DNA of 64,000 nucleotides from contig NZ_CAMHZD010000006.1 of assembly GCF_946190065.1 (NCBI RefSeq), forward strand, positions 46,642 through 110,641. The letters run 5' to 3'. The DNA is from Streptococcus mitis. GTDB taxonomy: Bacteria; Bacillota; Bacilli; Lactobacillales; Streptococcaceae. The notes below the pieces were generated by a model. The model worked only from the letters and a program-made list of their open reading frames with translations, did no database searches and was not told the DNA's origin. The position numbers were made by a program, and so were the translations under genes. Every line of letters starts with the position of its first letter. Position 1 is the stretch's first letter. Of this stretch, positions 18,846-26,849 are shown piece after piece.

Positions 18846-20447
18846 ATGGAAACAACACAAACTTCCCAGTCGCTCTACCAAGCCCTGTGGAACTCAGCGG
18901 ATGTTCTCCGCTCTAAGATGGATGCTAATGACTACAAGTCCTATCTCTTGGGCATGGTCTTTTATAAGTATCTGTCAGACAAGATGCTCTTTTTCGTGGC
19001 GGAGACTATGGAGGAGGGGAGTGAGAGTCTAGAGGCTGCCCTTGAGGTCTATCGTAACTACTATGAGGATGCGGACACCCACGAGGATCTTCTTGCAGTG
19101 ATGAAGGACGAACTCAACTATAGTATCAAGCCTGAGTTGACCTTTACGGCTCTAGTAGCACGTGTCAATGAGGGAACTTTCCAGCTGGAAGATTTGGCTC
19201 AGGGTTTTCGTGATATTGAGCAGAGTGATGAACTCTATGAAAACCTCTTTGAAGATATTGACCTCTATTCCAAAAAGCTAGGGGCGACTCCGCAAAAGCA
19301 AAACCAAACGGTGGCGGCAGTTATGAAGGAGTTGGCTGTGCTAGATGTGGCTGGTCATGCTGGTGATATGCTGGGAGATGCCTATGAGTATCTGATTGGT
19401 CAGTTTGCAACTGACTCGGGTAAGAAGGCTGGTGAGTTCTATACACCTCAGCCTGTTGCCAAACTTATGACTCAGATTGCCTTTTTGGGTCGTGAGGACC
19501 AGCTAGGCTTTACCATCTATGATGCGACCATGGGGTCTGGCTCTCTCTTGCTCAATGCCAAGAAATACTCTCATAAACCGCAAACCGTTGTCTATTTTGG
19601 TCAGGAGCTCAATACCTCAACCTATAACTTGGCTCGGATGAACATGATTCTACACGGTGTTCCTGTTGAAAATCAATTTCTCCACAATGCCGATACACTG
19701 GATGAAGACTGGCCGACTCAAGAACCGACCAACTTTGACGGTGTTCTGATGAACCCTCCATACTCAGCCAAGTGGTCTGCTAGCTCTGGCTTTATGGCGG
19801 ATCCTCGTTTCTCTCCTTTTGGGAAACTGGCACCCCAGTCCAAGGCTGACTTTGCCTTTCTTTTGCATGGTTACTACCATCTCAAGCAGGATAATGGGGT
19901 CATGGCTATCGTTCTTCCCCATGGTGTTCTTTTCCGTGGCAATGCGGAGGGAACCATTCGCAAGGCCTTGTTAGAAGAAGGAGCTATTGACACGGTTATC
20001 GGTCTTCCAGCCAATATCTTCTTTAATACCAGCATTCCAACTACGGTTATCATTCTCAAAAAGAACCGTACCAATCGTGATGTCTACTTTATCGATGCTT
20101 CTAAGGAGTTTGATAAGGGGAAAAACCAGAATATCATGACGGATACTCATATCGATAAGATTTTGGAAGCCTACAAGTCTCGTGAAGAGATTGACAAGTT
20201 TGCCCATCTGGCAAGTTATGAAGAAATCGTTGAAAATGACTATAACCTCAATATTCCTCGCTATGTAGATACCTTTGAGGAAGAAGAAGTCGAACCACTG
20301 ACATATATCGTCAGCAAGATTAACACAACAAATGAAGCAATCCAAAACCAAACCGCTTCCCTACTCGAAATGCTCGGTCAACTACATGGAACCACACCAG
20401 AAGCCGATGCTGAGCTTAAAGAGTTTTTGAAAGAGTTTAAAGGGTGA
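18846..20447 (+). CDS. hsdM: Type I restriction enzyme, methyltransferase subunit
   Basis: HsdM transfers methyl groups from SAM to adenine in the site read by HsdS, protecting the host. The 533-residue protein has the N-terminal helical domain (SLYQALWNSADVLRSKM). The SAM site lies in the YDATMGSGSLLLNA region near residue 225, and the N6-adenine catalytic motif NPPY (VLMNPPYSAKW) near residue 305. It follows hsdS by 53 bases. The gene order R-(ham)-S-M differs from the more common M-S-R or R-M-S. Confidence 0.95.
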   Translation: METTQTSQSLYQALWNSADVLRSKMDANDYKSYLLGMVFYKYLSDKMLFFVAETMEEGSESLEAALEVYRNYYEDADTHEDLLAVMKDELNYSIKPELTFTALVARVNEGTFQLEDLAQGFRDIEQSDELYENLFEDIDLYSKKLGATPQKQNQTVAAVMKELAVLDVAGHAGDMLGDAYEYLIGQFATDSGKKAGEFYTPQPVAKLMTQIAFLGREDQLGFTIYDATMGSGSLLLNAKKYSHKPQTVVYFGQELNTSTYNLARMNMILHGVPVENQFLHNADTLDEDWPTQEPTNFDGVLMNPPYSAKWSASSGFMADPRFSPFGKLAPQSKADFAFLLHGYYHLKQDNGVMAIVLPHGVLFRGNAEGTIRKALLEEGAIDTVIGLPANIFFNTSIPTTVIILKKNRTNRDVYFIDASKEFDKGKNQNIMTDTHIDKILEAYKSREEIDKFAHLASYEEIVENDYNLNIPRYVDTFEEEEVEPLTYIVSKINTTNEAIQNQTASLLEMLGQLHGTTPEADAELKEFLKEFKG

Positions 20448-20462
20448 TGAGAGTAATTGATT

Positions 20463-20490
20463 CGCTCATATTTAAGATAAAACTTTATCT
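20463..20490 (+). repeat. Left copy of a direct repeat flanking the fic region
   Basis: The 28 bases beginning CGCTCATATTTAAGATA match 21668-21695 at about 24 positions. The copies bracket fic and the fic remnant. Confidence 0.6.
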
Positions 20491-20595
20491 AGGCTGATAT
20501 AGTTGTATTTTCTAACATTAGCGAGGAGGGGCTTTCTTCAAGCTCGATAGAACGGAGAACTGTGAACTTGTATAACGAGCTTAAAGATTTAATAT

Positions 20596-20603
20596 GGTAG
20601 AAT
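20596..20603 (+). promoter_or_regulatory. Likely fic promoter (extended -10)
   Basis: GGTAGAAT, preceded by T, reads TGGTAGAAT, an extended -10 about 46 bases before the fic start. The rest of 20448-20648 holds only the direct repeat and no recognisable gene. Confidence 0.5.
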
Positions 20604-20648
20604 AGAGTGTATAGATTTTACTTGAAGCTTTGTTTAGAAAGGAAAACC

Positions 20649-21419
20649 ATGACACCGACCTATGAAATTGATAATCCCAGCCTCTCTTATCAGACCAAAT
20701 TAGACCTATGGGAAACGGGATTTGGTTTACAAAAGGTAGATGATTTAGAGCCGTCGTCGTATATGAGAGAGCTAGCAGAGCAAAATTCTCAAGGAAAGTT
20801 GACTTATCAAGAAGTTTATGATCAAGTAACGGCTTATCACCAAGAGACGGATGATAGCACAAGAGAAGCAGACCTTGTTGCTATGAGAATTGTGGAACTC
20901 TTGTCCTCTAATGCCTTTAAATTTGCTCCAACAACATTGAAAGTGATTCATAGAGAGCTTTTCTTTGGTCTCCTGCCACAAGGCATTCCCTTGGGAGAAT
21001 ACCGCTCTTATAACATTACAAAAAGTGAGGCTGTTTTAAACGGAGACAGTGTCATATATGATGATTTTCGCACGGTAGCAGATAGTTTGACCTATGATTT
21101 TCAGCAGGAAAGTCAATTTGACTATCGAGGAAAATCTGATATTGAAGTAGTGCAACATATTAAGACTTTTATTTCAGGTATTTGGCAAATTCATCCTTTT
21201 GGAGAAGGAAATACTCGAACCATAACAGTATTTTTGATTAAGTATCTTAGAACTATGGGATTTCAGGTAGACAACAAACCCTTCCAAGAAAATGCAAAGT
21301 ATTTTCGAGATGCTCTTGTTCTTGATAATGCAAAGTTATTCCAGAAAAAAACAGAATATCTGGAACGATTTTTTGAAAATCTCTTATTAGCTGGGCAACA
21401 TGATTTAGAAATAGACTAA
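20649..21419 (+). CDS. Fic-domain protein (probable AMP-transferase)
   Basis: From the ATG at 20649 (AGGAAAACC ribosome site) the protein is 256 residues. The Fic core motif is intact: HPFGEGNTRT near residues 183-192, matching HxFx(D/E)GNxRx. Upstream lies the usual helical bundle with GEYRSYNI, the flap and target-docking region. Fic enzymes usually move AMP from ATP onto target proteins. Some act as toxins, and some are housekeeping regulators. I see no clear (S/T)xxxE(G/N) inhibitory helix and no adjacent antitoxin gene, so the control mechanism is open. The earlier in-frame start at 20607 has no good ribosome site. Confidence 0.85.
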   Translation: MTPTYEIDNPSLSYQTKLDLWETGFGLQKVDDLEPSSYMRELAEQNSQGKLTYQEVYDQVTAYHQETDDSTREADLVAMRIVELLSSNAFKFAPTTLKVIHRELFFGLLPQGIPLGEYRSYNITKSEAVLNGDSVIYDDFRTVADSLTYDFQQESQFDYRGKSDIEVVQHIKTFISGIWQIHPFGEGNTRTITVFLIKYLRTMGFQVDNKPFQENAKYFRDALVLDNAKLFQKKTEYLERFFENLLLAGQHDLEID

Positions 21420-21428
21420 AGAGATGAA

Positions 21429-21690
21429 TGGTTTATTGTACATTTTGAGTTAGAAATTATTCCACCTTTTGAAGATGGGAATGGTCGTATGGGGTGAGTT
21501 GGTTAGAGTCTTATCTTGAAGAGCATTATCAGATAACAAATGCAGTGGTACAAGAATTGACAGGATTGAGTGCAGCAACCATTTGTCGTTATCTCCAACT
21601 ATCTGTAAACCAAGGTTTATTAGAAAAATCAGGAAGTACAAAAAACACTATTTATTCGCTCATATTCCGCTCATTTTTAAGATACAACTT
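21429..21690 (+). pseudogene. Remnant of a second Fic-family gene
   Basis: Ten bases after fic, one frame reads WFIVHFELEIIPPFEDGNGR and then MG and a stop. This is a Fic active-site region with the motif His replaced by Pro. A shifted frame from about 21494 then reads a winged-helix tail (YLEEHYQITNAVVQELTG, then LSAATICRYL) like the C-terminal DNA-binding part of larger Fic proteins. The two pieces look like one decayed gene with a deletion and a frameshift. Neither piece is likely to be functional. Confidence 0.7.
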
Positions 21691-21695
21691 TGTTT
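21668..21695 (+). repeat. Right copy of the direct repeat flanking the fic region
   Basis: This is the partner of 20463-20490. Here the preceding ATTCGCTCATATT is also shared, with eight extra bases before the TTTAAGATA part. Confidence 0.6.
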
Positions 21696-21733
21696 CCATA
21701 TTTCCGGGGAACTAGTAGAAAGTAAGGAGAAAT

Positions 21734-22138
21734 ATGGAAACTAACAACCAACGTGCACTTTGCCAGCAACTCTGGGCTCAAAACAAATACCTCGTTTTGA
21801 GTCATTCTAGCAATATTTACAATGAGATTCGTCAGTATCTCAAGAATGAAGAGGTGGAGGTGAGTCAGGTTCAGGAGATGATTGACCGTGCCTGCCAGAT
21901 TCCAGAACACAGGGGTCAGGTTTGCAATGCCTTTCAGCATATTTGGGGATATTTCAAGAAGAAAGCAACGGAGACTGAACGCAAGGATTTTATGTTTTTA
22001 CTGGAGCGTTATCACTCTGGTCATGCCACCAAAGAAGAGTTAATTGCTAAGACGAGAGATTTGCTTGAATGTTACCCAAATGCTTATCTGCAACATTCTA
22101 CCTTGTTGAAAGGAGACTCCCATGAGACTTTGGCATGA
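21734..22138 (+). CDS. DUF1722 (YbgA-like) family protein
   Basis: This 134-residue soluble protein has the DUF1722 start (LWAQNKYLVLSHSSNIYNEI) and a helical remainder. YbgA-like proteins occur alone or fused to DUF523, and their biochemical role is not established. A good GGAG ribosome site precedes the ATG. The gene overlaps the following DNA-glycosylase-like gene by 17 bases, so the two are expressed together, which hints at a shared role in nucleic-acid repair. Confidence 0.75.
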   Translation: METNNQRALCQQLWAQNKYLVLSHSSNIYNEIRQYLKNEEVEVSQVQEMIDRACQIPEHRGQVCNAFQHIWGYFKKKATETERKDFMFLLERYHSGHATKEELIAKTRDLLECYPNAYLQHSTLLKGDSHETLA

Positions 22139-22487
22139 GGCTTTGATTTCACAGCTTCCTCGTCCCCAACTCTTGGGGCAACATCGAGAATGTTGCGCCC
22201 TGCGTGGCAATGGCTGGGGCAGAAAGCATGCAACGGTGGACTATGTCTTTACCCACTCGCCCTATCGACTCTATGCCTATCATGACTTGATCATGGAGGA
22301 GATGGCTAGCCGTGGCTACAATGTCAGTCCAGAGTGGTTGGATAAAAACTATCGTGGTAAGACCTGCCCTTCTTATGAAGATTTACCTGAGGAGACTTTG
22401 ACGAGCCCTATTTACAAGGAGCACGATGCTACCTACTATGAGGAGTGTCTGGCAAATCTCCGAGAGAAGGGGATTGAGCTGGAGTAA
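22122..22487 (+). CDS. Pyrimidine-dimer glycosylase-like protein (TIGR02328 type)
   Basis: The 121-residue protein starts MRLWHEALISQLPRPQLLGQ, the family's characteristic N-terminus. This resembles the N-terminus of T4 endonuclease V-like enzymes, and CCALRGNGWG and a VFTHSPYRLYAYHDLI segment follow. Relatives are annotated as pyrimidine dimer DNA glycosylase. Activity has not been shown for this subfamily to my knowledge. It overlaps the DUF1722 gene upstream by 17 bases, with its own ribosome site (GGAG) inside that gene. Confidence 0.75.
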   Translation: MRLWHEALISQLPRPQLLGQHRECCALRGNGWGRKHATVDYVFTHSPYRLYAYHDLIMEEMASRGYNVSPEWLDKNYRGKTCPSYEDLPEETLTSPIYKEHDATYYEECLANLREKGIELE

Positions 22488-22546
22488 ACGTAAGGATTGC
22501 CTTCAATTTATAACTCTTCTCGTAATTTTTTCGAATAATAAAGATG

Positions 22547-22580
22547 AGACCTTTAGAGTTTTTCTAAGGTCTTCTTTTTA
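22547..22580 (+). terminator. Rho-independent terminator after the DUF1722/glycosylase pair
   Basis: The stem AGACCTTTAGA / TCTAAGGTCT is followed by TCTTTTTA. Confidence 0.85.
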
Positions 22581-22606
22581 TGAGTGTCCAGATGTACTTT
22601 TAATAA

Positions 22607-22684
22607 CTTTTGAGTTATAATATTAAAAAAGCCAAGCGTGAACTAAAGGACTTAAAAGAAAGAGGGTTAAGTGATGAAGAATAG
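22607..22684 (+). pseudogene. C-terminal remnant of a RelE/HigB-type toxin
   Basis: The frame ending at the TAG of 22682-22684 reads KKAKRELKDLKERGLSDEE. This is the usual C-terminal tail of phage-derived Gp49/HigB-like toxins, which normally precede an XRE antitoxin. Everything before about 22625 is unrelated, and a stop lies at 22604-22606. Only about 20 toxin residues survive, ending across the antitoxin start as in an intact pair. Confidence 0.7.
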
Positions 22685-22967
22685 TGCTATTGGGAGTAAC
22701 TGGAAGGATGTCAGGTCTCAACTCTTCACCAAGGAGGAAATCCTTGAAAGTGATATGCGGGTGGCAATCATGAGTGAATTGATTGAGGCTAGACGTGAGC
22801 AAGGAATCAGTCAGAAAAAGCTAGAAGAACTCAGTGGAGTGAGCCAGCCTGTCATAGCTAGAATGGAAAAAGGCAAGACTAGCCCCCAGTTGAATACGGT
22901 ATTGAAAGTCTTAGCCAGTTTAGGAAAGACACTAGCAGTCGTCCCACTTGAACAGAGGAAAAGCTGA
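22674..22967 (+). CDS. Orphan XRE/HigA-type antitoxin
   Basis: The 97-residue protein carries a helix-turn-helix at about residues 50-75 (SQKKLEELSGVSQPVIARME), typical of HigA antitoxins that bind DNA and neutralise a HigB/RelE toxin. The start overlaps the end of the toxin remnant. GTG at 22671 is an alternative start one codon earlier. With the toxin lost, it may persist as a DNA-binding regulator or as an anti-addiction factor against related plasmids or phages. Confidence 0.85.
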   Translation: MKNSAIGSNWKDVRSQLFTKEEILESDMRVAIMSELIEARREQGISQKKLEELSGVSQPVIARMEKGKTSPQLNTVLKVLASLGKTLAVVPLEQRKS

Positions 22968-23127
22968 CTAGAATCAGTTATAGTCTTTTCTAATAACAAG
23001 CCATAGTCACTTATAAGAATTACTAATAACGCGTTTGAGCATTCTAACCGGAATACGCCCATAAAACAAGCTATACAAAGGATTTGAGGCATTTGTTTCA
23101 AGTCTTTTTCTTTTGTCTAAAACAGAG

Positions 23128-23146
23128 ATATAGTTTCAAACTATAT
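23128..23146. promoter_or_regulatory. MET-box (MetR/MtaR-type operator) upstream of metE
   Basis: ATATAGTTTCAAACTATAT is a perfect 19-base palindrome. It matches the TATAGTTTNAAACTATA site described for the LysR-type methionine regulator of streptococci. It lies about 40 bases upstream of the metE promoter, fitting activation. Confidence 0.88.
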
Positions 23147-23167
23147 CAAAGCCTAATTTTTTACAAT

Positions 23168-23196
23168 TATACAGACGCATTCTTTTCTGTTAAGAT
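23168..23196 (+). promoter_or_regulatory. metE promoter
   Basis: TATACA (23168-23173), 17 bases, then TAAGAT (23191-23196) preceded by TGT, making an extended -10. The weak -35 fits a promoter that needs an activator at the nearby MET-box. Confidence 0.65.
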
Positions 23197-23227
23197 AGTT
23201 TCAACAACAAATTTTGGAGGACACATC

Positions 23228-25477
23228 ATGTCAACTACAATCATCGGTTTCCCTCGTTTGGGCGAATTCCGCGAATTAAAATTTACAACTGAAAAATACT
23301 TTAGAAAAGAAATCTCAGAAGAAGAACTTTTGGCAGCAGCAAAAGACTTGCGTGCTAAACACTGGAACATTGTCAAAGAAAAAGGCATCACTGAAATCCC
23401 ATCAAATGACTTTTCTCACTATGACAACTTCCTAGATGCAGCTTTCCTTTTCAACGTGGTGCCTGCTTCAGTTCAAAACTTGGACTTGTCTGACCTTGAG
23501 CGCTACTTCGCTTTGGGACGTGGTTACCAAGGAGAAAAAGGGGATGTTCGCGCTCTTCCAATGAAGAAATGGTTCAACACCAACTACCACTACATTGTGC
23601 CTAAATTTGAAAAAGACACTCAAGTTAAACTTGCAGGTCACAAGATTTTCGATGAGTTCCAAGAAGCAAAAGAACTTGGATTGAACACTCGTCCTGTTCT
23701 TGTAGGTCCATTTACTTTCCTTCAATTGTCAGACTTTGAAGAAGGCGTGAAAGCAGAAGACTTCGTAGACAGCTTAGTGGCTGCTTACCAAGAAGTTTTT
23801 GCAAAATTGGCTGAACTTGGTGCGACTCGTATCCAATTGGATGAAGCTGCTCTTGTCAAAGATTTGACAGCTGAAGAAAAAGCTCTCTTCTTGAACCTTT
23901 ACAATAAACTTTTGGCTGACAAAAAAGGTCTTGAAGTCTTGCTTCAAACTTACTTCGGTGACGTTCGTGACGTTTACGCTGACCTTGTGAAATTGCCAGT
24001 AGATGCTATCGGTCTTGATTTCGTTGAAGGTAAGAAAACTCTTGAATTGGTTAAAGGTGGCTTCCCAGCTGACAAGACTCTTTATGCAGGTATTGTCAAT
24101 GGTAAAAACATCTGGCGCAACAACTACGAAAAGAGTTTGGCTGTTCTTGAGCAAATTCCAGCTGAAAACATTGTCTTGACAAGCTCATGCTCACTTCTTC
24201 ATGTGCCATTTACAACTGCTAATGAAGAATTTGAACCAGCAATCTTGAACCACTTTGCCTTTGCAGTTGAAAAATTGGATGAGATTCGTGATTTGGATGC
24301 TATCCGCAATGGCCAAGGTGAAGAAGCACTTGCAGCTAACAAAGAACTCTTTGCGACTGAGCGTGTGGGTGAAAATGCTGAACTTCGTGCGCGTATCGCT
24401 GGCTTGACAGACGCAGACTACACTCGTTTGCCAGCCTTTGCAGAACGTGAAGCTATCCAAGAAGAAGCTTTCAAACTTCCAGCTCTTCCAACAACAACGA
24501 TTGGTTCATTCCCTCAAACAAAAGAAGTTCGTGCGAAACGTTTGGCTTACCGTAAAGGTGAATTGTCTCAAGAAGAGTACGATGCTTTCCTTGCTGAAAC
24601 AATTGACGAATGGATCAAATGGCAAGAAGATATCGACTTTGATGTCCTTGTTCACGGTGAATTTGAGCGTAACGACATGGTTGAGTACTTCGGTCAAAAC
24701 TTGTCAGGTTACCTCTTCTCTAAAAATGGTTGGGTACAATCATACGGTATGCGTGGAGTTAAACCACCAATCATCTGGGGTGATGTAACTCGTCTTAACC
24801 CTATCACTGTGAAATGGTCTAGCTATGCACAAAGCCGTACAAACAAACCTGTTAAAGGTATGTTGACTGGACCTGTTACCATCCTCAACTGGTCATTCCC
24901 ACGTGAAGACATCTCTATCAAGGATTCAACTCTTCAAATCGCCCTTGCTATCAAGGATGAAGTGCTTGACCTTGAAGCTGCTGGTGTGAAAATCATCCAA
25001 ATCGACGAGGCTGCTCTTCGTGAGAAATTGCCGCTCCGTCGTAGCGACTGGTACGAAGACTACCTTGACTGGGCAATTCCTGCCTTCCGCTTGGTACACT
25101 CAACAGTAGCGCCAGACACACAAATCCACACTCACATGTGTTACTCAGAATTTACAGATATCATCCCAGCTATCGACAACATGGATGCGGACGTTATTTC
25201 CTTTGAAGCTAGCCGTTCAAACCTTGAAATCTTGGACGAACTCAAAGCGAAAAACTTCCAAACAGAAGTGGGACCTGGGGTTTACGATATCCACTCTCCT
25301 CGTGTGCCAAATGAAGGCGAAATTGACAATACAATCGAAGCCATCCTTGCTAAAGTGCCAAGCAAGAAAGTTTGGATCAACCCTGACTGTGGTTTGAAAA
25401 CACGTGGTATTCCAGAAACAAAAGAAAGCTTGATCCGCCTTGTTGAAGCAGCTAAAGCTGCGCGTGAGAAATTGTAA
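23228..25477 (+). CDS. metE: Cobalamin-independent methionine synthase
   Basis: MetE makes methionine from homocysteine using 5-methyltetrahydrofolate, without B12. From the ATG at 23228 (GGAGG ribosome site) the protein is 749 residues, the standard length. The N-terminal half begins [17 protein letters not shown]. The catalytic half holds the zinc ligands in HTHMCYSEF and NPDCGLKTR. The frame is open upstream to 23084, but that stretch contains the operator and promoter. metF, which supplies the methyl donor, follows 102 bases later, and a MET-box lies upstream. Confidence 0.97.
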   Translation: MSTTIIGFPRLGEFRELKFTTEKYFRKEISEEELLAAAKDLRAKHWNIVKEKGITEIPSNDFSHYDNFLDAAFLFNVVPASVQNLDLSDLERYFALGRGYQGEKGDVRALPMKKWFNTNYHYIVPKFEKDTQVKLAGHKIFDEFQEAKELGLNTRPVLVGPFTFLQLSDFEEGVKAEDFVDSLVAAYQEVFAKLAELGATRIQLDEAALVKDLTAEEKALFLNLYNKLLADKKGLEVLLQTYFGDVRDVYADLVKLPVDAIGLDFVEGKKTLELVKGGFPADKTLYAGIVNGKNIWRNNYEKSLAVLEQIPAENIVLTSSCSLLHVPFTTANEEFEPAILNHFAFAVEKLDEIRDLDAIRNGQGEEALAANKELFATERVGENAELRARIAGLTDADYTRLPAFAEREAIQEEAFKLPALPTTTIGSFPQTKEVRAKRLAYRKGELSQEEYDAFLAETIDEWIKWQEDIDFDVLVHGEFERNDMVEYFGQNLSGYLFSKNGWVQSYGMRGVKPPIIWGDVTRLNPITVKWSSYAQSRTNKPVKGMLTGPVTILNWSFPREDISIKDSTLQIALAIKDEVLDLEAAGVKIIQIDEAALREKLPLRRSDWYEDYLDWAIPAFRLVHSTVAPDTQIHTHMCYSEFTDIIPAIDNMDADVISFEASRSNLEILDELKAKNFQTEVGPGVYDIHSPRVPNEGEIDNTIEAILAKVPSKKVWINPDCGLKTRGIPETKESLIRLVEAAKAAREKL

Positions 25478-25579
25478 GATCGGATTTCTCTAGAAGCGCT
25501 GTTTGGTCAATCTGCCTGTTTCACTTGGATTCTAGGAGTCCAGCTAACGAAAAAAATCAACTAGAAAAGGATAAGGACT

Positions 25580-26446
25580 ATGTCACGCCAAACACCGTCA
25601 CTCTCATTTGAAGTGTTCCCTCCAAACCCAGCAGTGGGTAATGATAAAATTATTTCAGCCTTGCAGGACATGCAGGAGTTGGCTCCTCACTTTATCAGTG
25701 TAACTGCCAGCAATAATAAATTTAATATCAAGGAAACGACGGTTCGTTTGGCTGACTTTATCCAAAATGACTTGGCGATTCCGACTATTGCTCACTTGCC
25801 AGCTATCTATCTGACCAAGGACAAGGTTGCTGAAACTATTGCAGACTTGGACAAGGTTGGGGTGCAGAAAATCTTAGCTCTTCGTGGGGATATTATTCCA
25901 GATGTGGAACCACAAAAGGATTTCCGCTACGCAACTGACTTGATCGAGTTCATCAAGGAACAAGCCCCTCACTTTGATATTGTCGGTGCTTGTTATCCAG
26001 AAGGTCATCCAGATTCACCAAATCAGATTTCAGATATTCAAAATCTTAAGAAGAAAGTGGATGCAGGCTGTTCAAGCCTTGTAACTCAGCTTTTCTTTGA
26101 CAATGAGCGCTTCTATGATTTCCAAGACAAGTGTATCTTGGCTGGGATTGATGTTCCTATTCATGCAGGGATTATGCCAATTCTGAATCGAAATCAGGCT
26201 CTCCGTCTCTTGAAGACTTGTGAGAATATCCATCTTCCACGTAAATTCAAAGCCATTTTAGACAAGTATGAGCATGACCCTGAGTCGCTCAGAGCAGCAG
26301 GACTTGCCTATGCGGTGGACCAAATCGTGGACTTGGTAACTCAGGATGTTGCCGGTGTGCATCTCTACACTATGAACAATGCAGAAACAGCAAAATACAT
26401 CCACCAAGCAACACATGCCTTGTTTAATCACCAGTCTCTAGGATAA
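25580..26446 (+). CDS. metF: 5,10-methylenetetrahydrofolate reductase
   Basis: MetF reduces methylene-THF to the 5-methyl-THF consumed by MetE. The 288-residue TIM-barrel protein begins SLSFEVFPPNPAVGNDK, with the catalytic Glu of the family in FEVFPP. It includes ALRGD (flavin region) and TQLFFDNERF. A GGATAAGG ribosome site precedes the ATG. No terminator is evident after metE, so the two genes are likely one operon under the MET-box. Confidence 0.95.
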   Translation: MSRQTPSLSFEVFPPNPAVGNDKIISALQDMQELAPHFISVTASNNKFNIKETTVRLADFIQNDLAIPTIAHLPAIYLTKDKVAETIADLDKVGVQKILALRGDIIPDVEPQKDFRYATDLIEFIKEQAPHFDIVGACYPEGHPDSPNQISDIQNLKKKVDAGCSSLVTQLFFDNERFYDFQDKCILAGIDVPIHAGIMPILNRNQALRLLKTCENIHLPRKFKAILDKYEHDPESLRAAGLAYAVDQIVDLVTQDVAGVHLYTMNNAETAKYIHQATHALFNHQSLG

Positions 26447-26454
26447 TAAAAAGC

Positions 26455-26492
26455 AAACCATTCTTCTCAGGTGAGGGGAATGGTTCCTTTTT
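26455..26492 (+). terminator. Rho-independent terminator after metF
   Basis: The stem AACCATTC / GAATGGTT is followed by CCTTTTT. Confidence 0.88.
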
Positions 26493-26849
26493 AATGGTAA
26501 AGGCCGCACTTTTTAAGAAAAATATGATAAAATAGACTCTGTACGTACTTGATACAAAGATGAGGGTATAAACAGATTTTTAACTATTCAAATCAAAGTA
26601 TCTAATAGTTGAACACGGGCTAAATCCCTAGTGAAAAAGATAGATTTCCTAGTGTGCATCGCACACTGCGTCAATCGAATGCTATCTTGAGTAATTGAAC
26701 CCGGCCGAAAAGCTGTGTAAAAAAGATAAACTGTCTTGTCTTCATCGAAGACTTCGTCAGTTTCCTATTTTTACTTTGCTTTTGACGTCCTTGGTATCTT
26801 GATCTTTGTAGGCAAGGCGTATAATTTCATCAATCCAAAGGGGATTAAA
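26493..26849 (+). promoter_or_regulatory. pnp promoter and structured leader
   Basis: A likely -10 (TATGATAAAAT, about 26523-26533) is followed by a leader of roughly 300 bases with no gene. It holds two related structured units, starting TTGAACACGG at 26609 and TTGAACCCGG at 26695, each with GTG-AAAAAGATA. Unit 1 folds around AGTGTG-CATCG-CACACT. Unit 2 has GTCTTC-ATC-GAAGAC inside an AAACTG/CAGTTT stem. The leader could serve autoregulation of pnp or be a pair of repeated intergenic elements. Confidence 0.6.

Noticed and set aside
17635-20447. Possible phase-variable, inverting hsdS system
   Set aside because: There is only one hsdS, no inverted copy and no recombinase in the window.
22966-22990. 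Terminator-like stem after the antitoxin gene
   Set aside because: GACTA/TAGTC is too short and the T run is broken, so it is not reported as a feature.
11161-23000. Prophage or integrative element
   Set aside because: No integrase, structural phage genes, tRNA target or terminal repeats of that kind are visible. The area is better read as an accessory defence island.
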